A stretch of DNA of 64,000 bases. Source: Bradyrhizobium algeriense. GTDB taxonomy: Bacteria; Pseudomonadota; Alphaproteobacteria; Rhizobiales; Xanthobacteraceae. Positions 26,032 to 34,101 of the stretch are shown one piece after another. The notes under the pieces are model-generated. The model ran no database searches. It was not told the origin of the DNA and was given only the letters and a program-made list of their open reading frames with translations. The translations under genes were made by a program, and so were the position numbers. Each line of letters opens with the position of its first letter. Within the stretch, counting starts at the first letter, position 1. The stretch lies in NCBI RefSeq assembly GCF_003062295.1, contig NZ_PYCN01000011.1, positions 124,001-188,000 on the forward strand, read 5' to 3'.

Positions 26032-26382
26032 CTAGTTGATGTCAGCCAGCTTGTGCAGCGTGGCGCCGAAGATCTGGCTCGCTTTGCCGACCAGCGCGGT
26101 TCCATTCATGCTGCCGCGGGTGTCGGTGAAAGTTCCGGATACGCCGATGCCGACGGGATTAGGTCCGCCGAACAGCGGGTTGTCATTGTCGCGCGGGGTA
26201 GTGTGGCGCTGCACCAGGACCTCGCCCTTGAAGGTATCGCCCTTGACGGTGTAGCTGCCGGTATAAAACAGATAGGCGTCGCCGCCGAGGATCTGGCCGT
26301 CCCGGAACAGAATGACGCCGCTGCCCTTGCCGATGCGCCCATCCAGCAGGGTGACGTGGATCGAATAGAGCCCGTTCTTCAT
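26032..26382 (-). CDS. GrlR-type small regulatory protein
   Basis: This 116-aa beta-rich protein begins MKNGLYSIHVTLLDG, with 'GSGVILFRDGQILGGDAYLFYTGSY', closely matching GrlR, the negative regulator of type III secretion in enteropathogens. Homologues outside pathogens lack the GrlA partner, so its role here is unknown. The ATG at 26382 follows GGGA at a short spacing; ten upstream codons in frame lack a ribosome binding site. It is convergent with the kinase gene, whose stop is seven bases away. A lipocalin-like ligand role is possible. Confidence 0.85.
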   Translation of the reverse strand: MKNGLYSIHVTLLDGRIGKGSGVILFRDGQILGGDAYLFYTGSYTVKGDTFKGEVLVQRHTTPRDNDNPLFGGPNPVGIGVSGTFTDTRGSMNGTALVGKASQIFGATLHKLADIN

Positions 26383-26599
26383 GACGTCCCAGATGCCGGC
26401 CGCCGCGCCCACGGAAGCCGGTCAAGGAGTTATGCCAAAGTGCGGCATGCACCGTCAACGCGTCAGGTTGCCTGCCAATTCCCCCGTACAGGAAGCAAAC
26501 GCTAAGCGTACCACTCCAACGTGATGCGAGGGTGATGGACGATGGGCCGAATCAAGTTGGCCCGCGAAATGCATAGTTCAGTATGGCACCGGCCGGCGG

Positions 26600-27067
26600 G
26601 TGCTGGAGCAAGAAAAACAGGTGACCAACTGGATCAATTCCGGCGGCCACGTGCCGCACCCATACATCGGGAACAGCAACCGTGAAACTACGGGCCGTCA
26701 TCGCGCGGGCCGCTGGAAAAAGTGGATGATGATCGGCAGCGTGTTGATGTTGCCGCTCGCCGCCGATCGCGGCGAGGCCCGCGATCCCGACGGGCGCTAT
26801 GCCAACTCACCGCTGAAGCAATGGTTCGACAGTCTGAGAAGCGGCAAGGGGCCGTGTTGCTCCGATGCCGATGGATATGCGCTGAGCGATGTCGATTGGG
26901 AGTCCGGCAACGGGCATTACCGCGTGCGGATCGACGGCGAATGGCACGAGGTGCCTGACGACGCCGTGATCACCGAACCGAATCGCGTCGGCCGAACCAT
27001 GGTCTGGCCGATGCGTGGTTATCAAGGATTGAGCATCCGCTGCTTCATGCCGGGCAGCATGACCTGA
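26600..27067 (+). CDS. Conserved secreted or membrane-anchored hypothetical protein
   Basis: This is up to 155 aa if the GTG at 26600 is used. The recognisable part starts near residue 38 with 'RWKKWMMIGSVLMLPLAA', a signal-like helix, and continues 'RDPDGRYANSPLKQWFDSL' and 'GPCCSDADGYALSDVDWESGNGHYRVRIDGEW', ending 'SIRCFMPGSMT'. A double Cys and an SH3-like beta core are visible. A later start at 26726 would remove the charged region before the hydrophobic core, so I keep the longer frame, but the true start is uncertain. Function is unknown. The fold pattern (Cys-Cys, GxWxxVP) recurs in Rhizobiales proteins. Confidence 0.65.
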   Translation: MLEQEKQVTNWINSGGHVPHPYIGNSNRETTGRHRAGRWKKWMMIGSVLMLPLAADRGEARDPDGRYANSPLKQWFDSLRSGKGPCCSDADGYALSDVDWESGNGHYRVRIDGEWHEVPDDAVITEPNRVGRTMVWPMRGYQGLSIRCFMPGSMT

Positions 27068-27244
27068 GCAACTATCAATCCTCATCTCAGGAATAAGCGC
27101 TCTTGCGCTTATTCCTGAGGAGCCGCGCCAGCGGCGTCTGGAATGATGCAGGCCCCGCTTGTGGCCTCATGGTTCGCACGGCGATGCGCAGCGTCGTCCG
27201 GAGACGCGCGTGCCGCGCTCCTCACCATGAGGATCAAGCGACGC

Positions 27245-27628
27245 TCACGCGTATTTCTTGTCGCGCTCCAGCAGCTCGATCGAAATGCCCTGCGGCCCGC
27301 GGATGAAGCAGATGCGTACGCCGGGCCGGATGGTGGTCGGCTCCTTCGTGAACTCGACGCCCTTGGCCTTGATCTCGGCGGCGACCGCGTCGATGTCCTT
27401 TACCGTCAGGCCGAAATGGTCGAGACCCTGATAGGGCGTCATCGGCGGGGTGTTGACGCCGTCGCCGGCGGCGACGGGTGCGATGAACACATTGGCGCCG
27501 CCGAGCTTGACGTCGATCCGCCCGGGACCACGGATGATCTCGCCGCCCAGGATGTCTTCCAGCCAGGCCGCTGTGGTCTCGGGATCGGGACTGCGCAAAT
27601 GGACATGATCCCATGTGACGGTCGGCAT
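27245..27628 (-). CDS. VOC-superfamily (glyoxalase/bleomycin resistance) protein
   Basis: This is a 127-aa protein. The ATG at 27628 follows GAGGAGACCGAA; the frame upstream is open only by GC bias. Two beta-alpha-beta-beta-beta modules are visible ('TWDHVHLRSPDPETTAAWLEDILGG' and 'GLDHFGLTVKDIDAVAAEIKAKGVEF'). Metal-site candidates are His near residue 7, His in 'LDHFG' and Glu in 'ISIELLER'. Members catalyse isomerisation, epimerisation or dioxygenation; 'GISIELLERDKKY' is typical of stand-alone VOC proteins. The substrate is unknown. It is followed by the leader of a convergent gene. Confidence 0.88.
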   Translation of the reverse strand: MPTVTWDHVHLRSPDPETTAAWLEDILGGEIIRGPGRIDVKLGGANVFIAPVAAGDGVNTPPMTPYQGLDHFGLTVKDIDAVAAEIKAKGVEFTKEPTTIRPGVRICFIRGPQGISIELLERDKKYA

Positions 27629-27831
27629 TTCGGTCTCCTCATTATTGTTGTGCGGCATTGTTGTTGCGGCGCTCGAGGCCGGTTGCGGCGCGGCCAATGT
27701 AGCCGCCGCGCATCCGCAATTCCATCCCGGTTGGGCCGCCGCCGCAATATTGTCGAGGTGGCATGAAACCATTTCTGCTCTGGGTGATTGTTGACGGGCG
27801 GCGGGATCCGTACAGCGGCGGTCGTGACAGA

Positions 27832-27864
27832 AGCCGTACGGGGAAACGCCCGTAGGGCTTTTTT
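27832..27864 (+). terminator. Orphan rho-independent terminator on the plus strand
   Basis: AGCCgTACGGG pairs with CCCGTAgGGCT around 'aaacg', and TTTTTT follows. No plus-strand protein gene lies between 27068 and 27911, so the transcript it ends is either a long 3' UTR, a leader attenuator for the gene at 27912, or a small RNA. Confidence 0.7.
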
Positions 27865-27911
27865 CGTGCGCGGCACGGCAATCGCCGGCGCTGCCGGGTG
27901 AGGGCGCGGCT

Positions 27912-28493
27912 ATGAGAATCGCCGGGTGGTCGTTCGGGAAGTCCGAAGCACGGCTCGCCGTGCTACCGGCCATCGCCATCGCGGGCTGCGCCATATGGTT
28001 GATGCTCCCGCAAGCAAGCGATGCCGAGGGGCATGCCACCGCAAACCCGCCTGAAGTCACCCGCGTCACGGAAGATACATCCCGCAACGATGACACGGCC
28101 GGGACCCAGGCGACCCTGTCGAGCCCGGCGCCGACCGATGCCAACCCGGCTGCCGCGCCTCTCGACATCGCGCCGCCGGAAACGGTGGAGCCCGCCACGT
28201 CGCCGCTCGACGGCCTGAAAATTATTTCGCAGTCGTGGCGAAGGGGCGGACTGGGCTCGAAAGCGCTGGTGACCTTCACGCTCCGCAACGCCAATGACTA
28301 CGCGGTGAGGGATATCGAAATCGCCTGCAGTTTCGCCCGCCGGGACGGCAGCCACCTGACCGACCGCAGGCGTATCATTCCCGATACCGTGAACATGAAG
28401 AGCCGGAAGCGCTACGCCGGCATGCTGGTCGGGTTCGTCAACGTCAACGCAAATAAGGCGAAATGTTCAGTGGTTACAGCCAGCCGTATTTAA
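27912..28493 (+). CDS. Single-TM hypothetical protein with FxLyD-like C-terminal domain
   Basis: This 193-aa protein has a start preceded by GGGTGAGGGCG. An N-terminal hydrophobic helix (residues 14-33, 'AVLPAIAIAGCAIWLMLP') anchors it. A disordered Thr/Pro/Ala linker (40-98) follows. The C-terminal 90 residues form a small beta domain ('VTFTLRNANDYAVRDIEIACSFARRDGSHL'), like FxLyD/DUF3426 domains that bind at the cell envelope. There is one Cys in this domain and another near the end. It is preceded by the terminator hairpin at 27832. Function is unknown. Confidence 0.75.
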   Translation: MRIAGWSFGKSEARLAVLPAIAIAGCAIWLMLPQASDAEGHATANPPEVTRVTEDTSRNDDTAGTQATLSSPAPTDANPAAAPLDIAPPETVEPATSPLDGLKIISQSWRRGGLGSKALVTFTLRNANDYAVRDIEIACSFARRDGSHLTDRRRIIPDTVNMKSRKRYAGMLVGFVNVNANKAKCSVVTASRI

Positions 28494-28566
28494 CCCTGTG
28501 CGAATCAAACGCGCGCTCCCGCACCCGAAAATGTGATCGCCGCCTTTGAACCTTGTCGGTGGGGTA

Positions 28567-28591
28567 GGAACTAACTGGTGTATCGCCCGTT
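28567..28591 (+). promoter_or_regulatory. EcfG-type general stress promoter
   Basis: GGAAC at 28567-28571 and CGTT at 28588-28591 are separated by exactly 16 bases, matching the alphaproteobacterial EcfG consensus (GGAAC-N16/17-CGTT). The gene at 28636 starts 45 bases downstream. Confidence 0.65.
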
Positions 28592-28635
28592 AGGCGATTG
28601 AACCGCGCGGTGCTCGCGCGGGGGGAGCGAGATCG

Positions 28636-29097
28636 ATGCCCGTAGCGCGTTATTTCCTGTTTGTCGGCGGAGTGCTGCTCGCGCTGTTGTTGGCGATCGA
28701 TGCACTCGTCCCGCAGCAGGCCGTCGTGGCCAGCCAGACCGCTCCTTCGGTCGACAAGACCGTGGTTCGCATTCGTTCCGACCAGAAGCCGCCGGAGCGG
28801 GTGGTTTATGACACCAGCCTTCCGACCATTGTTCCACCGACTGTGACGGCCCGGGTCGTTGCGCCGTCGGTGCCTGCCTCGGCCGATGCCACCGCCCAGG
28901 CCCGCGCGCGGGAGACGTTTGCCCAGTTCGTGCCCCCGGAGGCGAAGAAGCCCGAGCCGCAGGTTCAGCGCAAGCGCAAGATCGCCAAGAGCCGTCAGGC
29001 GCCGCCGATGCAGTTCGCGCAGCCGCCGCAAATGCGGGTCGCGCAGCAGTCGCATTTCGGCTTCTTCGGCGGTTCGAACTGGAACAGCACCTGGTAG
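28636..29097 (+). CDS. Small membrane-anchored protein with basic Gln/Pro tail
   Basis: This 153-aa protein starts after GGGGGAGCGAG. One N-terminal membrane helix (residues 5-25, 'RYFLFVGGVLLALLLAIDALV') is followed by a long, probably disordered region rich in Pro, Val and Ala. A basic Gln/Pro segment follows, with 'KRKIAKSRQ', and the end is aromatic ('FGFFGGSNWNSTW'). No domain is recognised. The EcfG-like promoter upstream suggests induction under general stress. It is a typical Bradyrhizobium envelope hypothetical. Confidence 0.7.
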   Translation: MPVARYFLFVGGVLLALLLAIDALVPQQAVVASQTAPSVDKTVVRIRSDQKPPERVVYDTSLPTIVPPTVTARVVAPSVPASADATAQARARETFAQFVPPEAKKPEPQVQRKRKIAKSRQAPPMQFAQPPQMRVAQQSHFGFFGGSNWNSTW

Positions 29098-29116
29098 GGT
29101 GCCCCGCCTGATTTAG

Positions 29117-29479
29117 TTAGCGCGGCAGCTTCGGAATCTTATCCGCAAAACCGTTGTAGCAGGTCAGCCGCTCGTCTTCCTCCTTGAGGAAGCGGCAGTC
29201 ATTGACGCCCTTCGCTGCCGGCGCCTTCGGCTTGGGCTGCGGCGCATAAACGGCGTCGTAGCAATTCAGCCGTTCCTTGGTCGCATCGTCGATGTCCTGG
29301 CAGGCCTGCAACTTCTGGGCGACCGATAGGGGCTTTTCCTTCTTGCCCGCAGCAGCTTTCTGCGACCCGACCACAACCAGCGGTTTGCCGCCAATGGTCG
29401 GAGGATTGGCGGGGGCGGTCCCCTGAGCCAGCGCCGCCGCCGGATACAGGATCGCCAGCGTCAGGATGATCTTTCTCAT
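29117..29479 (-). CDS. Secreted protein with repeated C-x(9)-RLxCYD-like motif
   Basis: This encodes 120 aa with a signal peptide (MRKIILTLAILYPAAALAQG). The mature protein has two similar motifs, 'CQDIDDATKERLNCYDAVY' and 'CRFLKEEDERLTCYNGFAD', each with a Cys pair ten or eleven residues apart around Glu/Arg-Leu. Such 'RLxCYD' helices occur in secreted proteins of many Proteobacteria and likely form disulfide-linked helical hairpins. Between them is a Lys/Pro-rich linker. It lies just left of the tRNA-like sequence at 29512. Function is unknown. Confidence 0.75.
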   Translation of the reverse strand: MRKIILTLAILYPAAALAQGTAPANPPTIGGKPLVVVGSQKAAAGKKEKPLSVAQKLQACQDIDDATKERLNCYDAVYAPQPKPKAPAAKGVNDCRFLKEEDERLTCYNGFADKIPKLPR

Positions 29480-29511
29480 GTGAAATGTCCGAATAGCCGC
29501 AAGCCGAACGA

Positions 29512-29560
29512 GCGCGCCTGGAGAGACCAGAAACTCCCGAGCCCTCGGAATCGAAGTCCC
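29512..29560 (-). other. Degenerate tRNA-Arg 3'-half copy, possible attachment-site remnant
   Basis: Read on the plus strand, this stretch aligns with the 3' half of the tRNA-Arg gene at 38685-38761. Shared blocks in order are GCGCGC, GGAGAGA, AACTCCCGA, CCCTCGGAATCGAA and TCC, with small gaps. Orientation is the same as the intact gene. The 5' half is absent. The pattern is that of an att site left at the far end of an element inserted at a tRNA 3' end. The rest of 29480-29805 holds only the oxdC leader. Confidence 0.55.
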
Positions 29561-29805
29561 GCCGCGCGCCTGCGTTCTCTAGCATCATCCCCGAGCGTCT
29601 GTCTAACTTGTTGATTTAATAGCCATTCAATTGCGCCTGCGGCGGCCCGGAGGGCCGGACCTTGCTTGACGTCTCGTTGCCCCGGACCGCTCCGGCTTGT
29701 GGTCGACACACCCCATCGCCAGCTTTGTAGTCTAGTGGGCACTCCCTTGGGCGGTCGCGTGGGCGGCGCCGGAGCATTTCGCTGGCCCGCAGAGGGAGAG
29801 CATCA

Positions 29806-30978
29806 ATGTCTGATCCGCAACGTCGGGAGTTTCTGGCCGCCGCAGGCATTGCCTCGCTGGCAGCGCTGGGCGGAGCGCAGCCGGCCGCCGGCGGCGATCC
29901 GAGCTTCATGAACAATGTTCCGGACCCAACGCTCGCGGGCAAGGATCTGCCGACCTTCAAATTCGCGCTGGAGAAGTCGGACGGCAAGGTCATCGGCAAC
30001 AGTTACGGCAAGGAGGCGACGGTTGCGCAATTGCCGATCTCCAAGGGGATCGCCGGCGTCTCGATGCGGCTTGAGCCCGGCGCGATGCGCGAGCTGCATT
30101 GGCACGCCACCGCGGCGGAATGGGCGTTCGTTCTCGAGGGCCGCGTCCGCACCACCGTCGTTGACCCAGGTGGCCTCGCCGAGACCAACGATTTCGATCC
30201 CGGCGACGTCTGGTACTTCCCTCGCGGCCATGGCCACATGCTGCAATGCCTTGGCGACAAGCCCTGTCACTTTATCCTGATCTTCGACAACGGCTACTTC
30301 TCCGAATTCGGCACCTTCAGCATCACCGATTGGGTCGGACATACGCCGCCGGCGCTGCTGGCGAAGAATTTCGGCCTGCCCGAAGCAGCGTTCGCAACGT
30401 TTCCGAAGGAGGAAGTGTATTTTGCGCGCGGCAATCTGCCGCCTGCCGAGCCGTCGAAGCCGCTGCAGGGCTGGAAGCTGCCGCCGCAGACCCACAAATA
30501 CCGCCTGCTGGCGCAGCCGCCGCATGCGACCTATCGGGGCGGCCGCGAGTGGCGCGTCGATTCCTTGAGCTTCCCGATTGCGAAGACGATCACGGGCGTC
30601 GTACTCGATCTCGATCCCGGCGCGCTGCGGACGCTGCACTGGCATCCGAACGCCGACGAGTGGCAGTACGTCGTCGAGGGTGAGGTGAGTGTCACTCTGT
30701 TCGGCTCGCACGGGCGCTACCGGGTCGAGCGATTGCAGAAGGGCGACGTCGGCTACATCCCGCAAGGCTATGGTCATTCGATCGAGAATGTCGGCAGCGG
30801 ACCCGCGCGCATCCTGATCGGATTCAATGCCGGCATCTACGAGACCATCGACCTGTCGCAATGGATCGCGGCAAATCCAAAGGATGTGCTCGCCACGAAT
30901 TTCGGCCAGCCGGCGGAAGTGTTCGGAAAATTCCCGGATCGCGACGTGTTCATCGCCGGCAAGGATGGCGCCCGATAG
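29806..30978 (+). CDS. oxdC: Bicupin oxalate decarboxylase family protein, Tat-exported
   Basis: This 390-aa enzyme would convert oxalate to formate and CO2 with Mn2+. The N-terminus (QRREFLAAAGIASLAAL) is a Tat signal. Cupin 1 carries 'ELHWHATAAEWAFVLEG' (His98, His100, Glu105) and His144 in 'GHGHM'. Cupin 2 carries 'TLHWHPNADEWQYVVEG' and 'GYGHSIEN'. The active-site lid, SENST in the Bacillus enzyme, reads SEFGT here (166-170). The catalytic Glu is kept, so decarboxylase activity is likely, but lid changes are known to shift decarboxylase/oxidase balance. The start follows AGAGGGAGAGCATC. It is the first gene inside the proposed tRNA-Arg island. Confidence 0.88.
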   Translation: MSDPQRREFLAAAGIASLAALGGAQPAAGGDPSFMNNVPDPTLAGKDLPTFKFALEKSDGKVIGNSYGKEATVAQLPISKGIAGVSMRLEPGAMRELHWHATAAEWAFVLEGRVRTTVVDPGGLAETNDFDPGDVWYFPRGHGHMLQCLGDKPCHFILIFDNGYFSEFGTFSITDWVGHTPPALLAKNFGLPEAAFATFPKEEVYFARGNLPPAEPSKPLQGWKLPPQTHKYRLLAQPPHATYRGGREWRVDSLSFPIAKTITGVVLDLDPGALRTLHWHPNADEWQYVVEGEVSVTLFGSHGRYRVERLQKGDVGYIPQGYGHSIENVGSGPARILIGFNAGIYETIDLSQWIAANPKDVLATNFGQPAEVFGKFPDRDVFIAGKDGAR

Positions 30979-31072
30979 GAGAGGGCCGCCAAGCCTGGAT
31001 TAACAAGCGTGCATTAAAACGTCGACTGATCTATCTCGTGGCGCAATTGCGTCCGTGTGCTGTCGCGCCGAT

Positions 31073-31159
31073 CTAGCGCAGGCGGTAGGCGTCAAATGCG
31101 TGAGCCAGGAATATGCCGATGCTGACGAAGATAAGGAATGCCGTCACGACCTCGGTCAT
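31073..31159 (-). CDS. 28-aa single-helix membrane micro-protein
   Basis: A 28-codon frame starts with ATG after GGGAGGAAGGCT, an excellent ribosome binding site. It encodes MTEVVTAFLIF, then a hydrophobic stretch to 'GIFLAHAFDAYRLR'. The whole protein is one membrane helix with a short acidic N-terminus and basic C-terminus. The start overlaps the stop of the upstream micro-ORF (ATGA), and the binding site lies inside that ORF. Tiny helices like this often serve as subunits or regulators of membrane complexes (for example KdpF or CydX), but no homology to those is seen. Confidence 0.65.
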   Translation of the reverse strand: MTEVVTAFLIFVSIGIFLAHAFDAYRLR

Positions 31160-31242
31160 AGCCTTCCTCCCTGTATTGTCATGCCGAGAAGGGCACGCTT
31201 GAGGAACTCGCGGTAGATGAGGTTGAGGACCGATACAAACAT
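31156..31242 (-). CDS. 28-aa basic micro-protein coupled to the next micro-ORF
   Basis: A 28-codon frame (MFVSVLNLIYREFLKRALLGM, ending QGGRL) ends at TGA that shares four bases (ATGA) with the start at 31159. The peptide is an amphipathic, basic helix. Its own ribosome binding site is weak (GGGG ten bases upstream), so it could be a leader that couples translation of the second ORF. An EcfG-like promoter lies at 31268-31292. The pair is too short for usual gene callers. Confidence 0.5.
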   Translation of the reverse strand: MFVSVLNLIYREFLKRALLGMTIQGGRL

Positions 31243-31267
31243 GATCTAACCCCGTGGTTTGATGGAT

Positions 31268-31292
31268 AACACCGTAGGGGGCCTTTGTTTCC
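31268..31292 (-). promoter_or_regulatory. EcfG-like promoter for the coupled micro-ORFs
   Basis: On the minus strand GGAAA and TGTT are separated by 16 bases. This differs from the EcfG consensus GGAAC-N16-CGTT by one base in each box. The start codon at 31242 lies 25 bases downstream. Confidence 0.4.
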
Positions 31293-31459
31293 GGAGGACT
31301 TCGCGGCGGATCGAAATGGTTTCGTTGCGCCGCCCGCGGATCACGGAATCGCGACGGAACTGGAACTGCCGATGTTCATCGTCCGCCCTTTTCTCGCCAT
31401 CCTAGTTCAGGAGACCTGCGAGACGCGCTTTGCGAAAGCCGTGTTCCCAAAGGTCCGAT

Positions 31460-32476
31460 GTGAACGTCCGACATTTGCTGCAAAACGAGACTTCTGCGTC
31501 CCGCCGCGCGTTCCTGCGCGGGATTGCGTCCTCAGCCAGCGTGCTCGCGCTCGGCGGTTGCGCCAGCTTGGGCGCGACGGGCGCGCGTTACGATGCTGCG
31601 TCGCTCTCGGCGGAGCCGACATTGCTCGTCGCAACCACGCGCAAGCCGGTGAACGGCGGGCGGACGAAACCCTGGTTCGGGACGGAGCGCGCGACAAGGA
31701 TGACCGTCGGCAGGGCGAAGCTGGTGCCGCCTGACGAGAGCCGCTTCTCGCTCGCCGCAGCCGGTATTGGCGATTGGCGTCTCGATGGGGTCGAGCCGGT
31801 GTCGGGAGAGGTCAGCGATCTTCTGGCCAGCGGCGGAGGCGACGTCCTGATTTACGTGCACGGTTTCAAGCAGACATTTGAGACAGCGGCGCTCGATGCC
31901 GCACATCTCGCCGATGGCATCAAATTCCGCGGCCAGACGATGGTCTTCTCCTGGCCGTCCAAGGCGGGATTGTTCGACTACGCCTATGACCGTGAGAGCG
32001 CGATGTGGTCGCGCGATGGCTTCGAACGCGTGCTCCAATCCGCCGTCACTGCTCCCGGCGTCGGCCGCGTTCACATCGTCGCGCACAGTATGGGCACCAT
32101 GCTGACACTCGAAAGCCTGCGCCAGCTCTATGCGCGAAATGGCGACAGCGTTACGGACAAGATCGGGGCCGTGGTGTTTGCCTCACCTGACATCGATATG
32201 GACGTGTTCTCGTCGGCGGTTGTCCGCATCGGTCTGCTCGGCCGCAAGATCACCGTCGTCGCCGCGACGAACGACCGCGCTCTGGCGCTGTCGGGACGAC
32301 TGGCTGGCGGGATGACACGGGTCGGCGCCGCCGAGAAGGCCGCCATCGAGCAACTCGGGGTGCGCGTCATCGATGCCTCCGAGGCCGGCTGGGGCATCAT
32401 CAACCACGATTTGTTCCTGTCCAATGCGGAGGTGCGGCGGGTGATACGCCGCTCGATTGATACCTCAGCCGCGTAA
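31460..32476 (+). CDS. Lipoprotein alpha/beta hydrolase (DUF900 type)
   Basis: This 338-aa protein starts at GTG 31460, six bases after AAAGGTC; eleven more codons are open upstream. The N-terminus has 'SRRAFLRGIASSASVLALGGCASLG', a twin-arginine-like signal ending in a lipobox (LGGC, Cys34), so a lipoprotein is likely. The DUF900 hydrolase follows: 'LIYVHGFKQTFETAALDAAHL', 'VFSWPSKAG', the nucleophile elbow 'VAHSMGT' (Ser about 210), Asp in 'FASPDIDMDVF' and a C-terminal His in 'GIINHDLFL'. Members are esterase-like with unknown substrates. It lies inside the proposed tRNA-Arg island. Confidence 0.88.
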   Translation: MNVRHLLQNETSASRRAFLRGIASSASVLALGGCASLGATGARYDAASLSAEPTLLVATTRKPVNGGRTKPWFGTERATRMTVGRAKLVPPDESRFSLAAAGIGDWRLDGVEPVSGEVSDLLASGGGDVLIYVHGFKQTFETAALDAAHLADGIKFRGQTMVFSWPSKAGLFDYAYDRESAMWSRDGFERVLQSAVTAPGVGRVHIVAHSMGTMLTLESLRQLYARNGDSVTDKIGAVVFASPDIDMDVFSSAVVRIGLLGRKITVVAATNDRALALSGRLAGGMTRVGAAEKAAIEQLGVRVIDASEAGWGIINHDLFLSNAEVRRVIRRSIDTSAA

Positions 32477-32611
32477 AGCGGGCGCTCATACGCTGTCTTC
32501 GACGCGTTAGCGAGCGGTTAACCAGCCGCGCAGCGCGTCGGAACCGGCAGAGCATCGATTTTAAGGGTTTTGCGGCACCGTCAACGAGGTTAGGTCCTTG
32601 TTGGCTGCCTC

Positions 32612-34101
32612 ATGAACAATATTGCGAAGTTATTTCGGATCGATGTCGAAAATCACGAGTTGATGGGCGCGCAGCTCGCGGCGTTTTCGCGGCAGGTGCC
32701 GTTGCTCTATTTCATCCTGAGCGTGAATTCGATTGCATTGGCGTTTACCCATTTCGGCATCGCGCCCTCAAGCCTGACCGTTGCGTTTCCCGGCTTTCTG
32801 GTCGGGGCTTGCGCGATCCGTTGCCTGATCTGGCTGCGGCGTCGTGGCCGTCGCTCCTCGCAGAGCAGGCGAAAACGGAAAACCACAGATTCGTCGTCGG
32901 CGTGCTCGATCTCGACGGCTTCAAGGCGGTCAACGATCTCTACGGACACGGGGTCGGCGATCGGGTGTTGAAGGAAACCGGTCAGCGCCTGCTGGAGCTT
33001 TCCGATGACACGCAATTCATCGCGCGTCTCGGTGGCGACGAGTTCGGAATCATCGTCGATGCGGGCCTCGATCCCGAGGCCGTTCTTGCGGTCGGCTCAA
33101 AAGTCTGCTCCGCCTTCGACGCGCCGTTTTCCGTCGCCGGGATCGTCGCCAAGATCGGCGGCTCGGTCGGATTTGCACTTGCGCCGGATGCCGGCACGAC
33201 AGCGGAACTGCTCTACGAGCGCGCCGACTACGCGCTCTACCACGCCAAGGCGAGATACCGTGGCCAGCCGGTGATCTTCTCCAGGGAGCATGAAGTCGAA
33301 ATCCGCAAGCTCAGCACCATTGAGCACACGTTGCGGCGGATCGATCTCGACGCGGAACTGTCGTTACACTTTCAGCCGATCGTCAATGTCGGGACGGCGC
33401 GGCTGGTCGGCTTCGAAGCGCTCGCGCGATGGCATAATCCCGAGCTCGGCGATGTCGCTCCTGACGTCTTCATTTCGGTCGCGGAGCGCACTGAACTGAT
33501 CGGGACGATCACACAGGTCCTGTTGCGCAAGGCGCTGGCCGCAGCCCACTCCTGGCCGGAGGATATCTTCCTGTCCTTCAATCTGTCGATGCGCGACCTG
33601 ATCTCGCAAGTCACCATCCTGCAGACCGTGGCTCTCATCGAAGGCAGCGGCATCGATCCCCGCCGCATCATCATCGAGGTCACCGAGACGGCGTTGATGC
33701 AGGATTACGAGCGGGTGCAGGATTCGCTCAGGATTCTGCGATCGATGGGATTGAAGGTGGCGCTGGACGATTTCGGATCGGGGCAATCCAGCCTGAGCTA
33801 TGTCCATCAATTGTCGCTGGACAAGATCAAGATCGACCGGGGCTTCATTCGCAATATCGCGACGCAGGACAACGCCCGCAACATCGTCAAGACGGTGATC
33901 GACCTTTGCCGCAACCTGAAATTCGACTGCGTGGTCGAAGGTGTGGAAACGGCCGAGCAGGTCGAGATCATCGGCCGTCTCGGTTGCTCGACGATGCAAG
34001 GCTATTTCTTTGCGAAGCCGATGCCGCAGGGTGAGGTCGAGAGCTTCATCGCTAGCTACCGCATGTCGGATCATCCGCGACTCGCCGCCGCGGCCGGGTG
34101 A
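32612..34101 (+). pseudogene. GGDEF-EAL protein broken by internal deletion and frameshift
   Basis: The N-terminal frame (from 32612, 'MNNIAKLFRIDVENHELMGAQ') encodes the first membrane helices, then after about residue 72 ('CLIWLRRRG') turns to random Arg/Ser codons. The C-terminal part continues in a -1 phase: 'SLLAEQAKTENHRFVVGVLDLDGFK', GGDEF intact in 'RLGGDEFGII', and a complete EAL domain ('GFEALARWHN', 'EVTETALMQDYE', 'DDFGSGQSSLSY', 'GVETAEQVEII'). The membrane sensor remainder, the linker and the first GGDEF helix (DxLTxLPNR) are missing. A deletion near 32840-32855 that joined the parts out of frame explains all of this. The EAL domain could still work if expressed from an internal start. 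Confidence 0.75.
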
